A program made the translations under genes and the position numbers. From Pseudomonas kribbensis (GTDB lineage Bacteria; Pseudomonadota; Gammaproteobacteria; Pseudomonadales; Pseudomonadaceae): a DNA stretch of 64,000 nt. Below, piece after piece: positions 49,674 to 58,920 of the stretch. Within the stretch, counting starts at the first letter, position 1; each line of letters starts with the position of its first letter. The notes below the pieces were generated by a model. The model was not told the DNA's origin, searched no databases, and saw only the letters and a list, made by a program, of their open reading frames with translations. The stretch is from NCBI RefSeq assembly GCF_003352185.1, contig NZ_CP029608.1, positions 620,001 through 684,000 of the forward strand, read 5' to 3'.

Positions 49674-51164
49674 ATGGTTGCCGCATTGCTTGATCGTCTT
49701 GGTGTGAACCCGGCCCTGTACCAGAACGGCAAAGTGCCGGTGCATTCGCCCATCGACGGCAGCCGCATCGGCGCCGTGAACTGGGAAGGCCCGGCTGAAG
49801 TCGAGCAGCACATCAGTCGCGCAGATCATGCGTTCGAACAATGGCGCAAGGTGCCGGCCCCGCGTCGCGGCGAGCTGGTGCGTCAGTTCGGCGAAGTGCT
49901 GCGGGAATACAAGGCCGACCTCGGCGAGCTGGTGTCGTGGGAAGCCGGCAAGATCACCCAGGAAGGCCTTGGTGAAGTGCAGGAGATGATCGACATCTGC
50001 GACTTCGCCGTCGGCCTCTCGCGTCAGTTGTACGGTTTGACCATCGCTTCCGAGCGCCCGGGCCACCACATGCGTGAAACCTGGCACCCGCTGGGCGTGG
50101 TCGGCGTGATCAGTGCGTTCAACTTCCCGGTCGCGGTGTGGGCGTGGAACACCACGCTGGCGCTGGTCTGCGGCAACCCGGTGGTGTGGAAACCTTCGGA
50201 GAAAACCCCGCTGACCGCACTGGCCTGCCAGGCGCTGTTCGAGCGCGTACTGAAGAATTTCAGCGATGCCCCGGCGCATCTGAGCCAGGTGATCATCGGT
50301 GGCCGCGATGCCGGCGAAGCGCTGGTGGATGACCCGCGTGTCGCACTGATCAGCGCTACCGGCAGCACCCGCATGGGCCGCGAAGTGGCGCCGAAAGTCG
50401 CCGCGCGCTTCGCCCGCAGCATCCTTGAACTGGGCGGCAACAACGCCATGATCCTCGGCCCGAGCGCCGATCTGGACATGGCCGTGCGCGCCATTCTGTT
50501 CAGCGCCGTCGGCACTGCCGGGCAGCGTTGCACCACGTTGCGTCGCCTGATCGCCCATGAGTCGGTGAAAGAAGAAATCGTCACCCGCCTCAAGGCCGCG
50601 TACTCCAAAGTCCGCATCGGCCACCCACTGGAAGGCAACCTGATCGGCCCGCTGATCGACAAGCACAGCTTTGAAAATATGCAGGATGCGTTGGAGCAGG
50701 CGCTGAGCGAGGGCGGCCGGGTGTTCGGCGGCAAGCGTCAACTGGAAGACCAGTTCCCCAACGCCTACTACGTCTCGCCGGCCATCGTTGAAATGCCGGA
50801 GCAGAGCGACGTGGTGTGCAGCGAAACCTTCGCGCCGATCCTGTACGTGGTCGGCTACAGCGATTTCGACGAGGCGCTGCGCCTGAACAATGCCGTGCCG
50901 CAAGGCCTGTCGTCGTGCATCTTCACCACCGATGTGCGCGAGGCCGAGAAATTCATGTCGGCGGTCGGCAGCGACTGCGGTATCGCCAACGTCAACATCG
51001 GCCCGAGCGGCGCGGAGATTGGCGGCGCGTTTGGCGGTGAAAAAGAAACCGGTGGTGGTCGCGAGTCTGGCTCGGATGCATGGCGCGCGTACATGCGCCG
51101 CCAGACAAACACCGTGAACTACTCGCTGGAGTTGCCGTTGGCGCAGGGCATCACGTTCGACTGA
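49674..51164 (+). CDS. amaB: L-piperidine-6-carboxylate / alpha-aminoadipic semialdehyde dehydrogenase
   Basis: An NAD-dependent aldehyde dehydrogenase of the ALDH7 (antiquitin) family, 496 residues, which oxidises piperidine-6-carboxylate to 2-aminoadipate in D-lysine/pipecolate degradation. The catalytic Cys286 lies in GQRCTTLRRL and Glu252 in LELGGNN; NFPVAVWAWN and GNPVVWKPSEKTPL are family segments. GAGGAG precedes the ATG. Next to amaA and the LysR gene, matching the P. putida ama cluster. The 161-base upstream gap holds a CGGGCGC/GCGCCCG stem-loop at 49621-49639. Confidence 0.93.
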   Translation: MVAALLDRLGVNPALYQNGKVPVHSPIDGSRIGAVNWEGPAEVEQHISRADHAFEQWRKVPAPRRGELVRQFGEVLREYKADLGELVSWEAGKITQEGLGEVQEMIDICDFAVGLSRQLYGLTIASERPGHHMRETWHPLGVVGVISAFNFPVAVWAWNTTLALVCGNPVVWKPSEKTPLTALACQALFERVLKNFSDAPAHLSQVIIGGRDAGEALVDDPRVALISATGSTRMGREVAPKVAARFARSILELGGNNAMILGPSADLDMAVRAILFSAVGTAGQRCTTLRRLIAHESVKEEIVTRLKAAYSKVRIGHPLEGNLIGPLIDKHSFENMQDALEQALSEGGRVFGGKRQLEDQFPNAYYVSPAIVEMPEQSDVVCSETFAPILYVVGYSDFDEALRLNNAVPQGLSSCIFTTDVREAEKFMSAVGSDCGIANVNIGPSGAEIGGAFGGEKETGGGRESGSDAWRAYMRRQTNTVNYSLELPLAQGITFD

Positions 51165-51190
51165 TTCCTTCGGTCAAGTGGAGATCCCCT

Positions 51191-51293
51191 TGTGGGAGCG
51201 GGCTTGCCCGCGAAAGCGGTGGTTCAGTCGACATTAATGTTGGCTGAAACGCCGCTTTCGTCGGAGCGTCGTCCGGAGCAGGCTCGCCCCACA
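51191..51293. repeat. Degenerate REPIN, copy D
   Basis: Left arm 51191-51213 starts TGTGGGAGCGGGCTTGCCCG; the right arm 51271-51293 (ending GGCTCGCCCCACA) has lost symmetry. Between them CGAAAGCGG (51211-51219) and CCGCTTTCG (51252-51260) form a second stem. It sits between amaB and amaA. Confidence 0.85.
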
Positions 51294-51336
51294 TTGTTGA
51301 ACTGTGTGTTTGTTAGGTTTCTGTTGGAGTCTGGCA

Positions 51337-52620
51337 ATGCCGTTACGCGAAGAATGTCTGTGGGAAAAACTCACGCCGCAACGACCGGATAACTCGGCGC
51401 TCAGGGGCGAGGTCAAAGTCGATGTCTGCGTGATCGGCGCCGGGTTTACCGGGTTGTCGGCGGCGCTGCATCTGTTGGAAAAGGGCAAAAGCGTTTGCGT
51501 GCTCGAAGCCCATCGCGCCGGGCAGGGTGGCTCCGGGCGCAATGTCGGACTGGTCAACGCCGGGATGTGGATCCCGCCGGACGAGATCGAGGCCGGCTTC
51601 GGCGAGGCGGTCGGCAGCCAGCTCAACCGCATGCTCGGTGCGGCGCCGGCGCTGGTGTTCAGCCTGGTGGATAAATACAACATCGATTGCCAGTTGCGCC
51701 GTGAAGGCACCCTGCACATGGCGCACAACGCCAAGGGCGAGGCGGATCTGCGCAGTCGCGAAGAACAGTGGAAACGCCGCGGTGCGCCGGTCGAATTGTT
51801 GACCGGCAAAGCCTGTGAACTGGCGACCGGCACGCAAAAGATTGCCGCCGCGCTGCTTGACCGGCGCGCCGGCACGCTCAATCCGATGGCGTATGTCACC
51901 GGGCTGGCGAAAGCCGTGTCGGGGCTCGGCGGGCAGATGTTCGATCATTCCCCGGTCACCCGACTTGAACGTCAGGGCCAGCAATGGTCGGTACAGACCG
52001 GGCAGGGCTCGGTGCAAGCCGAACAAGTGGTCATTGCCTCCAACGCCTACACCGAAGGCGACTGGACCGAACTCAAACGCAATTTCTTTCCCGGTTACTA
52101 CTATCAGGTCGCTTCGGTGCCGCTCACCGAAGACGCAGCCCATGAAATCCTCCCGGGCGGGCAAGGCTCGTGGGATACCCGCCAGGTGCTGAGCAGCATC
52201 CGCCGCGACAAGGACGGGCGACTGTTGCTGGGCAGCCTCGGTAATGGCAATCAGAAACCGACCTGGTTCCTCAAGGCCTGGGCCGACCGGGTGCAGCAAC
52301 ATTATTTCCCCAACCTCAAGCCCGTCGAATGGGAGTGCACCTGGACCGGGCGCATCGCGTTCACCCCCGATCACCTGATGCGTCTGTTCGAGCCGGCGCC
52401 GGGACTGGTGGCCGTCACCGGTTACAACGGCCGTGGTGTGACCACCGGCACCGTGGTCGGCAAAGCCTTCGCCGACTACCTGTGTAACGGAAATCCTCAG
52501 GCCTTGCCGATTCCCTTTGCACCGATGCAGCCCCTGGCGGGCGTGGGCTTGCGCAGTTGCCTGTACGAGGCCGGGTTCTCGCTGTATCACGCGGGCCAGT
52601 GCCTGCGCATCGTTATTTGA
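51337..52620 (+). CDS. amaA: L-pipecolate oxidase (FAD-dependent)
   Basis: 427 residues, a DAO-type flavoprotein with the FAD-binding CVIGAGFTGLSAALHLLEKG near residue 30 and GRNVGLVNAGMW. It oxidises L-pipecolate to piperideine-6-carboxylate, the substrate of AmaB. The start at 51337 (MPLREECLWEKL) has GGAG 8 bases upstream; the frame from 51304 overlaps the repeat region. The electron acceptor is either oxygen or the respiratory chain. Identification rests on adjacency to amaB as well as on sequence. Confidence 0.88.
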   Translation: MPLREECLWEKLTPQRPDNSALRGEVKVDVCVIGAGFTGLSAALHLLEKGKSVCVLEAHRAGQGGSGRNVGLVNAGMWIPPDEIEAGFGEAVGSQLNRMLGAAPALVFSLVDKYNIDCQLRREGTLHMAHNAKGEADLRSREEQWKRRGAPVELLTGKACELATGTQKIAAALLDRRAGTLNPMAYVTGLAKAVSGLGGQMFDHSPVTRLERQGQQWSVQTGQGSVQAEQVVIASNAYTEGDWTELKRNFFPGYYYQVASVPLTEDAAHEILPGGQGSWDTRQVLSSIRRDKDGRLLLGSLGNGNQKPTWFLKAWADRVQQHYFPNLKPVEWECTWTGRIAFTPDHLMRLFEPAPGLVAVTGYNGRGVTTGTVVGKAFADYLCNGNPQALPIPFAPMQPLAGVGLRSCLYEAGFSLYHAGQCLRIVI

Positions 52621-52675
52621 ATGTTGAAAATTGTTGCGTAACGCGGCGCTTTTGCGCGTAGCGACTAGCCTGTAA

Positions 52676-52703
52676 TGGTGCGGGTTGTAGCAGTCCCGCA
52701 CCA
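52676..52703 (+). terminator. Stem-loop after amaA
   Basis: TGGTGCGGG (52676-52684) and CCCGCACCA (52695-52703) with a 10-base loop. No T-run follows, so termination may be weak. Confidence 0.45.
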
Positions 52704-52740
52704 GCAGTGTGCAGTTCGGTGACGCGAGCTGTTACAGGCT

Positions 52741-52840
52741 GGTTGCACGTCGTTTGGCGCCGCGGTTGCAATGATGGCGCGTGCGGGTTGCGCCTGAAAA
52801 AACAAATGGTTTCACCTTCCGCGGTTTAGACGGTTGCACG
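52741..52840 (+). promoter_or_regulatory. Four phased GGTTGC repeats upstream of the braC promoter
   Basis: GGTTGC occurs at 52741, 52764, 52786 and 52832; the first and last extend to GGTTGCACG. The intervals are 23, 22 and 46 bases, close to multiples of two helical turns. They lie 80-170 bases before the sigma-54 promoter, where enhancer-binding activators sit. The binding protein is unknown. Confidence 0.45.
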
Positions 52841-52911
52841 CCCAATGAAAATGGGAACGAAACAGTCGAAATAACAAGAAAGCAGCGACTTTTTGAAGAA
52901 TAAAAAACCGA

Positions 52912-52927
52912 TGGCACGGCCCTTGCT
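52912..52927 (+). promoter_or_regulatory. Sigma-54 promoter of braC
   Basis: TGGCAC-GGCCC-TTGCT, a perfect -24/-12 element (GG and GC at the required spacing). Transcription would start near 52938, leaving a leader of about 47 bases before braC. Confidence 0.9.
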
Positions 52928-52984
52928 CTGAGCATTCCAGTGAAGTCGCAGTGCCAACTAAAAAAAACCTTGGAGCACCACCTC

Positions 52985-54118
52985 ATGTCCCAGACGTTTT
53001 ACAAGAAAGGCTTTCTGGCCCTCGCAGTGGCTACTGCGCTGGGTGTTTCTGCGTTTGCACAAGCTGATGTGAAAATCGGTGTGGCGGGCCCCATGACGGG
53101 TGCCAATGCGGCATTTGGCGAGCAGTACATGAAAGGGGCACAAGCGGCGGCCGATGCGGTCAACGCGGCGGGCGGCGTCAACGGGGAAAAAATCGTCCTG
53201 GTCAAAGGCGATGACGCCTGCGAACCGAAACAGGCGGTGACGGTCGCCAAGGACCTCACCAACCAGAAAGTCGCCGGTGTGGTCGGCCACTTCTGCTCGT
53301 CTTCCACCATTCCTGCGTCGGAGATCTACGACGAGGCCGGCATCATCGCAATCACCCCGGGTTCCACCAACCCGCAGGTGACCGAGCGCGGTCTGAGCGC
53401 CATGTTCCGTATGTGCGGCCGTGACGACCAGCAAGGCATCGTCGCCGGCGACTACATCGTAGACGTGCTCAAGGGCAAGAAAGTGGCCGTGCTGCACGAC
53501 AAGGACACCTACGGTCAGGGCCTGGCCGATGCGACCAAGGCACAACTGGAAAAACGCGGCGTGAAGCCGGTGCTGTACGAAGGCCTGACCCGTGGCGAGA
53601 AAGACTTCAGCGCCGTGGTCACCAAGATCCGCGCGGCCGGTGCCGACGTGGTCTACTTCGGCGGCCTGCACCCGGAAGCCGGTCCACTGGTCAAGCAACT
53701 GCGTACCGAAGGCCTGAAAGACGTGAAGTTCATGTCTGACGACGGCATCGTGACCGACGAACTGGTGACCACCGCCGGCGGCCCGCAATACGTCGACGGC
53801 GTGCTGATGACCTTCGGCGCCGACCCGCGCCTGCTGCCGGAAAGCAAGACTGTCGTGGATGCCTTCCGTAAGGCCGGCACCGAGCCTGAAGGCTACACCC
53901 TGTACGCCTACGCTTCGATCCAGGCCCTGGCTGCCGGCTTCAACGGCGCCAAGTCCAACAAGGGCGAAGACGCTGCCAAATGGCTGAAAGCCAACCCTGT
54001 GAAAACCGTGATGGGCGAGAAGACCTGGGACGCCAAGGGCGACCTGAAAGTCTCCGACTACGTGGTCTATCAGTGGGACGCGACCGGCAAATATCACCAG
54101 CTGGAAAAACAGAAGTAA
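52985..54118 (+). CDS. braC: Branched-chain amino acid ABC transporter, periplasmic binding protein
   Basis: A 377-residue Leu/Ile/Val-binding protein. The signal peptide (MSQTFYKKGFLALAVATALG..AFAQA) is followed by DVKIGVAGPMTGANAAFGEQ, the type I binding-protein start. The disulfide cysteines (DACEPK and HFCSSS) match the LIVAT-binding protein pattern. The start at 52985 has GGAG 11 bases upstream. It is driven by a sigma-54 promoter and separated from braDEFG by a REPIN. Confidence 0.95.
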   Translation: MSQTFYKKGFLALAVATALGVSAFAQADVKIGVAGPMTGANAAFGEQYMKGAQAAADAVNAAGGVNGEKIVLVKGDDACEPKQAVTVAKDLTNQKVAGVVGHFCSSSTIPASEIYDEAGIIAITPGSTNPQVTERGLSAMFRMCGRDDQQGIVAGDYIVDVLKGKKVAVLHDKDTYGQGLADATKAQLEKRGVKPVLYEGLTRGEKDFSAVVTKIRAAGADVVYFGGLHPEAGPLVKQLRTEGLKDVKFMSDDGIVTDELVTTAGGPQYVDGVLMTFGADPRLLPESKTVVDAFRKAGTEPEGYTLYAYASIQALAAGFNGAKSNKGEDAAKWLKANPVKTVMGEKTWDAKGDLKVSDYVVYQWDATGKYHQLEKQK

Positions 54119-54152
54119 GGGCTGACGCGATCGGCTGATCCCACTCATCCCA

Positions 54153-54242
54153 TGTGGGAGCGAGCCTGCTCGCGAAGACGGACTGACAGGCAACATCTCT
54201 GTTGAATGATCAACCGCTTTCGCGAGCTGGCTCGCTCCCACA
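54153..54242. repeat. REPIN, copy E
   Basis: 90 bases; arms 54153-54175 and 54220-54242, the latter with one substitution (GCTGG for GCAGG). It lies 34 bases after the braC stop and 118 before braD, where a stable hairpin could protect or end the braC transcript. Confidence 0.93.
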
Positions 54243-54360
54243 GGATCCTGTGGTGGTCGGGCTGAATGCGCTCTGACACTGCTCCGACGTAAATCTGTAT
54301 TTTTCCTAGAAGAACCGCGTGCCCCCGGGTGTGCAGGTTCTCACTGCGTGAGATTGCGTT

Positions 54361-55275
<915 letters not shown>

Positions 55276-55278
55276 GCG

Positions 55279-56580
55279 ATGTCTTCAACCACTACAAAAT
55301 CCATTGATGTCAAAAAAAGCCTGGTTGAGGCGATTCTCGCCGGTCTGATTGCCCTGATCGTGTTCGGGCCGATCGTCGGCGTGGTACTCGACGGCTACAG
55401 CTTCAACCTCGAACCGACCCGCGTGGCGTGGATCATTGCCATCGTCATGGCCGGCCGCTTTGCCCTGAGCCTGTTCCTGCAGACCCCCAAGGGCCTGAAA
55501 ATCCTCGAAGGATTCGAGAGCACCGGTTCCGGCGTGCATGTGTTGCCCGCCGATCACAAGTCCAGGCTGCGCTGGATCATCCCGCTGCTGATCGTGCTGG
55601 CCGTGATCGTGCCATTCGTTTCCAACTCTTACCTGCTGGGCGTGGTCATCCTCGGATTGATCTACGTGCTGCTGGGGCTGGGGCTGAACATCGTGGTCGG
55701 TCTGGCCGGCCTGCTCGACCTGGGTTACGTGGCGTTTTACGCCATCGGCGCCTACGGTCTGGCGCTCGGTTATCAGTACCTCGGGCTGGGTTTCTGGACC
55801 GTGCTGCCGCTGGCGGCGATTACGGCTGGCCTTGCCGGTTGCATCCTTGGCTTCCCGGTGCTGCGCCTGCACGGTGACTACCTGGCGATCGTGACCCTGG
55901 GTTTCGGTGAAATCATCCGTCTGATCCTCAACAACTGGCTGTCCCTGACCGGCGGTCCGAACGGTATGCCGGCGCCACTGCCGACGTTCTTCGGTCTGGA
56001 ATTCGGCAAGCGGGCGAAGGATGGCGGGGTGCCGTTCCACGAGTTCTTCGGCATCGCCTACAACCCGGACGTGAAGTATTACTTCATCTACGCGGTGCTG
56101 TTCCTGGTGGTGCTGGCCGTGCTGTACATCAAGCATCGTCTGGTGAAGATGCCGGTCGGCCGCGCCTGGGAAGCCCTGCGTGAAGACGAGATCGCCTGCC
56201 GCTCGATGGGCCTCAATCACGTGCTGGTCAAGCTCTCGGCGTTCACCATCGGTGCGTCCACGGCGGGTCTGGCAGGCGTGTTCTTCGCCACCTACCAAGG
56301 CTTCGTCAACCCGACCTCGTTCACCTTCTTCGAGTCGGCGCTGATCCTCGCCATCGTCGTGCTCGGCGGCATGGGCTCGACCATCGGTGTGGTGATCGCA
56401 GCGTTCGTGCTGACCGTCGCCCCGGAACTGCTGCGCGGCTTCGCCGAATACCGCGTGCTGCTGTTCGGGATCCTGATGGTGTTGATGATGATCTGGCGAC
56501 CGCGCGGGCTGATCCGCATCAGCCGTACCGGGGTCACTCCACGCAAAGGTGCCATTCACTATGAGAGGACTGCGCCATGA
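55279..56580 (+). CDS. braE: Branched-chain amino acid ABC transporter permease LivM/BraE
   Basis: 433 residues. The first 120 are a LivM-specific N-terminal extension with two or three membrane helices; the core has GLNIVVGLAGLLDLGYVAFYAIGAY in part and the coupling loop REDEIACRSMGLNHVLVKL. It starts 3 bases after braD and overlaps braF by 4 bases. Confidence 0.95.
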   Translation: MSSTTTKSIDVKKSLVEAILAGLIALIVFGPIVGVVLDGYSFNLEPTRVAWIIAIVMAGRFALSLFLQTPKGLKILEGFESTGSGVHVLPADHKSRLRWIIPLLIVLAVIVPFVSNSYLLGVVILGLIYVLLGLGLNIVVGLAGLLDLGYVAFYAIGAYGLALGYQYLGLGFWTVLPLAAITAGLAGCILGFPVLRLHGDYLAIVTLGFGEIIRLILNNWLSLTGGPNGMPAPLPTFFGLEFGKRAKDGGVPFHEFFGIAYNPDVKYYFIYAVLFLVVLAVLYIKHRLVKMPVGRAWEALREDEIACRSMGLNHVLVKLSAFTIGASTAGLAGVFFATYQGFVNPTSFTFFESALILAIVVLGGMGSTIGVVIAAFVLTVAPELLRGFAEYRVLLFGILMVLMMIWRPRGLIRISRTGVTPRKGAIHYERTAP

Positions 56581-57449
56581 GTGAAGTCGTACTCTCTGTT
56601 GAAAAACTGATGATGCACTTCGGTGGCATCAAGGCCTTGAGCGATGTCAGCCTGAAGGTCAAACGCAATTCGATCTTCGCCCTGATCGGCCCCAACGGCG
56701 CCGGCAAGACCACGGTGTTCAACTGCCTGACCGGGTTCTACAAGGCCTCCGGCGGCAAGATCGAACTCAACGTGCGCGGCCAGCAGACCAACGTCATCAA
56801 GTTGCTGGGCGAGTCGTTCAAGCCGACCGACTTCGTCTCGCCGAAAAGCTTTGCCAGTCGCCTGTATTACAAGATGTTCGGCGGCACCCATCTGGTCAAC
56901 CGCGCGGGCCTGGCCCGGACGTTCCAGAACATTCGCCTGTTCAAGGAAATGTCGGTGCTGGAAAACCTGCTGGTGGCCCAGCACATGTGGGTCAACCGCA
57001 ACATGCTGGCCGGCATTCTCAACACCAAGGGCTACCGCAAGGCCGAAAGCGATGCGCTGGACTGCGCGTTCTACTGGCTGGAAGTGGTGGATCTGGTGGA
57101 CTGCGCCAACCGTCTGGCCGGTGAACTGTCCTACGGTCAGCAACGCCGTCTGGAGATCGCCCGGGCCATGTGCACGCGGCCGCAGATCATCTGCCTCGAC
57201 GAACCGGCCGCCGGCCTCAACCCTCAGGAAACCGAAGCGCTGAGCGCGATGATCCGGCTGCTGCGCGACGAGCACGATCTGACCGTGGTGCTGATCGAAC
57301 ACGACATGGGCATGGTAATGAGCATTTCCGATCACATCGTGGTGCTGGACCACGGCATCGTCATCGCCGAAGGCGGTCCGGACGATATCCGCCACGATCC
57401 GAAGGTGATTGCGGCTTACCTGGGCGCCGACGAAGAGGAAGTCGTATGA
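56577..57449 (+). CDS. braF: Branched-chain amino acid ABC transporter ATPase LivG/BraF
   Basis: 290 residues with Walker A GPNGAGKTTVFN, signature LSYGQQRRLEIAR, Walker B IICLDEPAAGLNP and a switch histidine in VLIEHDMGMV. An insertion between Walker A and the Q-loop (about residues 60-100) is usual for LivG. Overlaps both neighbours by ATGA. Confidence 0.96.
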   Translation: MSEVVLSVEKLMMHFGGIKALSDVSLKVKRNSIFALIGPNGAGKTTVFNCLTGFYKASGGKIELNVRGQQTNVIKLLGESFKPTDFVSPKSFASRLYYKMFGGTHLVNRAGLARTFQNIRLFKEMSVLENLLVAQHMWVNRNMLAGILNTKGYRKAESDALDCAFYWLEVVDLVDCANRLAGELSYGQQRRLEIARAMCTRPQIICLDEPAAGLNPQETEALSAMIRLLRDEHDLTVVLIEHDMGMVMSISDHIVVLDHGIVIAEGGPDDIRHDPKVIAAYLGADEEEVV

Positions 57450-58162
57450 CGCAACCCATCCTCGAACTCAAGGATCTGGACGTGTTCTACGGCCCGATCC
57501 AGGCCCTCAAAGGCGTCTCGCTGCAGATCAACGAAGGGGAAACCGTCAGCCTGATCGGCTCCAACGGTGCCGGCAAGTCAACGCTGCTGATGTCGATCTT
57601 CGGCCAGCCGCGGGCGGCGGGCGGGCAGATCCTCTATCAGGGCGTGGACATTACCCACAAGTCATCGCACTACATCGCCTCCAACGGCATCGCGCAGTCG
57701 CCGGAAGGGCGGCGGGTGTTCCCCGACATGACCGTCGAGGAAAACCTGCTGATGGGCACCATCCCGATCGGCGACAAGTACGCCAAGGAAGACATGCAGC
57801 GCATGTTCGAGCTGTTCCCGCGCCTCGAAGAGCGTCGCACTCAGCGCGCAATGACCATGTCCGGCGGCGAGCAGCAAATGCTCGCCATCGCCCGGGCCCT
57901 GATGAGCCGTCCCAAGCTGTTGCTGCTGGATGAGCCGAGTCTGGGGCTGGCGCCGATCGTGGTGAAACAGATCTTCGCCACCCTGCGGGAACTGGCGAAA
58001 ACCGGCATGACTATTTTCCTCGTCGAGCAGAACGCCAACCACGCGTTGAAACTGTCCGACCGGGCCTATGTGATGGTCAACGGCGAGATCCGCCTGACGG
58101 GCACCGGCAAGGAGTTGCTGGTGAACGAGGAGGTGCGTAACGCCTATCTCGGCGGGCACTGA
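57446..58162 (+). CDS. braG: Branched-chain amino acid ABC transporter ATPase LivF/BraG
   Basis: 238 residues with Walker A GSNGAGKSTLLMS, signature MSGGEQQMLAIAR, Walker B LLLLDEPSLGLAP and EQNANHAL. The start at 57446 overlaps the braF stop; the open frame upstream to 57170 is a shadow. Last gene of the unit, followed by a strong terminator. Confidence 0.96.
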   Translation: MTQPILELKDLDVFYGPIQALKGVSLQINEGETVSLIGSNGAGKSTLLMSIFGQPRAAGGQILYQGVDITHKSSHYIASNGIAQSPEGRRVFPDMTVEENLLMGTIPIGDKYAKEDMQRMFELFPRLEERRTQRAMTMSGGEQQMLAIARALMSRPKLLLLDEPSLGLAPIVVKQIFATLRELAKTGMTIFLVEQNANHALKLSDRAYVMVNGEIRLTGTGKELLVNEEVRNAYLGGH

Positions 58163-58189
58163 GTTCTCAGTTTTTCCACAGCGATACAG

Positions 58190-58221
58190 AGCCCCGGGAC
58201 GTCAGTCCCGGGGCTTTTTTG
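58190..58221 (+). terminator. Terminator of the braDEFG operon
   Basis: AGCCCCGGGAC-GTCA-GTCCCGGGGCT, an 11-base perfect stem, then TTTTTT. Confidence 0.95.
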
Positions 58222-58920
58222 TATCCAGAATCCATCACGATCCACGCCATTCCCGAAATTGTGGAAAACAAAATCCCCAACCTGCCAAAGCGCGACATAT
58301 AGACGCTGCAAATGGCTGTTTTTCCACAGTTTTGACTTGTCCCCGTTTGCTGTGGAGCCGGCTGTGAATAACGTGGGAGTAGCTGGCTGAAAGCCTTTCA
58401 AACCGTGGCTTGCAGGCGTGTGATTGTTTTTTGATCAGGCCTTTTCCCAGTTGCTGGGGGCTCGTTTGTCAACCTTTTTATGACCACGACAAAACAGGCG
58501 AATGCATGTGGGCAAGCCTGTGGATAAGTCTGTGATTAAACTCTGGAAAGACTGCGCTGAGGGCCGTGATTACTGGCCCTGCGCAATCACGGCGGTGACT
58601 GGTCGGTCGTGCAGAATGCCTTGCTCCGCACAGCAGCTTCTCCGGGGTCAAGAAAAAAACTTTCCATATCCTGTGCAAGGCCTTGTGGGTAAAGGGTTTA
58701 TGCAACTTTCACTTGCCCCCAGAGACTGTGGGCCTGTCTGTGGATAACGTGCGCGTAGTTGGCTGAAAGCCAGGCCAGACAAGGCCTGGCGGTGGTTGGT
58801 TGTTTTTTGAACAGTGCACATGAATAAATCTTCACTTCGCCAATTCCGGGTTTGGATAATCTGCGCGCATCGCCTCACTCTGTGTGGGGTTTTTGTCAGT
58901 GGAAGACCTGGAGCCAATGC
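58222..58920. other. Gene-free region with diverged direct repeats and DnaA-box-like motifs
   Basis: About 700 bases without a credible gene on either strand. Two copies of a repeat about 105 bases long (58334-58438 and 58710-58814, offset exactly 376) share CTGTGRATAACGTG, TGGCTGAAAGCC and TTGTTTTTTGA at the same internal spacings. A third, partial copy starts near 58507. All three carry TGTGG, 7 bases, then TGTGNATAA (58363, 58519, 58739), the reverse of the DnaA-box consensus TTWTNCACA. Further consensus boxes lie at 58172, 58260 and 58320. The region is also the upstream control region of hflK2. It is not the chromosomal origin, since dnaA, dnaN and rpmH are absent. Confidence 0.6.

Noticed and set aside
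52676..52703. NtrC-binding site
   Set aside because: The palindrome has GGTGC and GCACC in the reverse order to the NtrC consensus; it reads better as a stem-loop after amaA.
58478..58705. 75-codon minus-strand frame in the gene-free region
   Set aside because: No ribosome-binding site, no recognisable domain, and it runs across the repeat motifs.
58222..58920. Chromosomal replication origin
   Set aside because: DnaA-like boxes are present but dnaA, dnaN, rpmH and the AT-rich unwinding tract expected beside oriC are missing.
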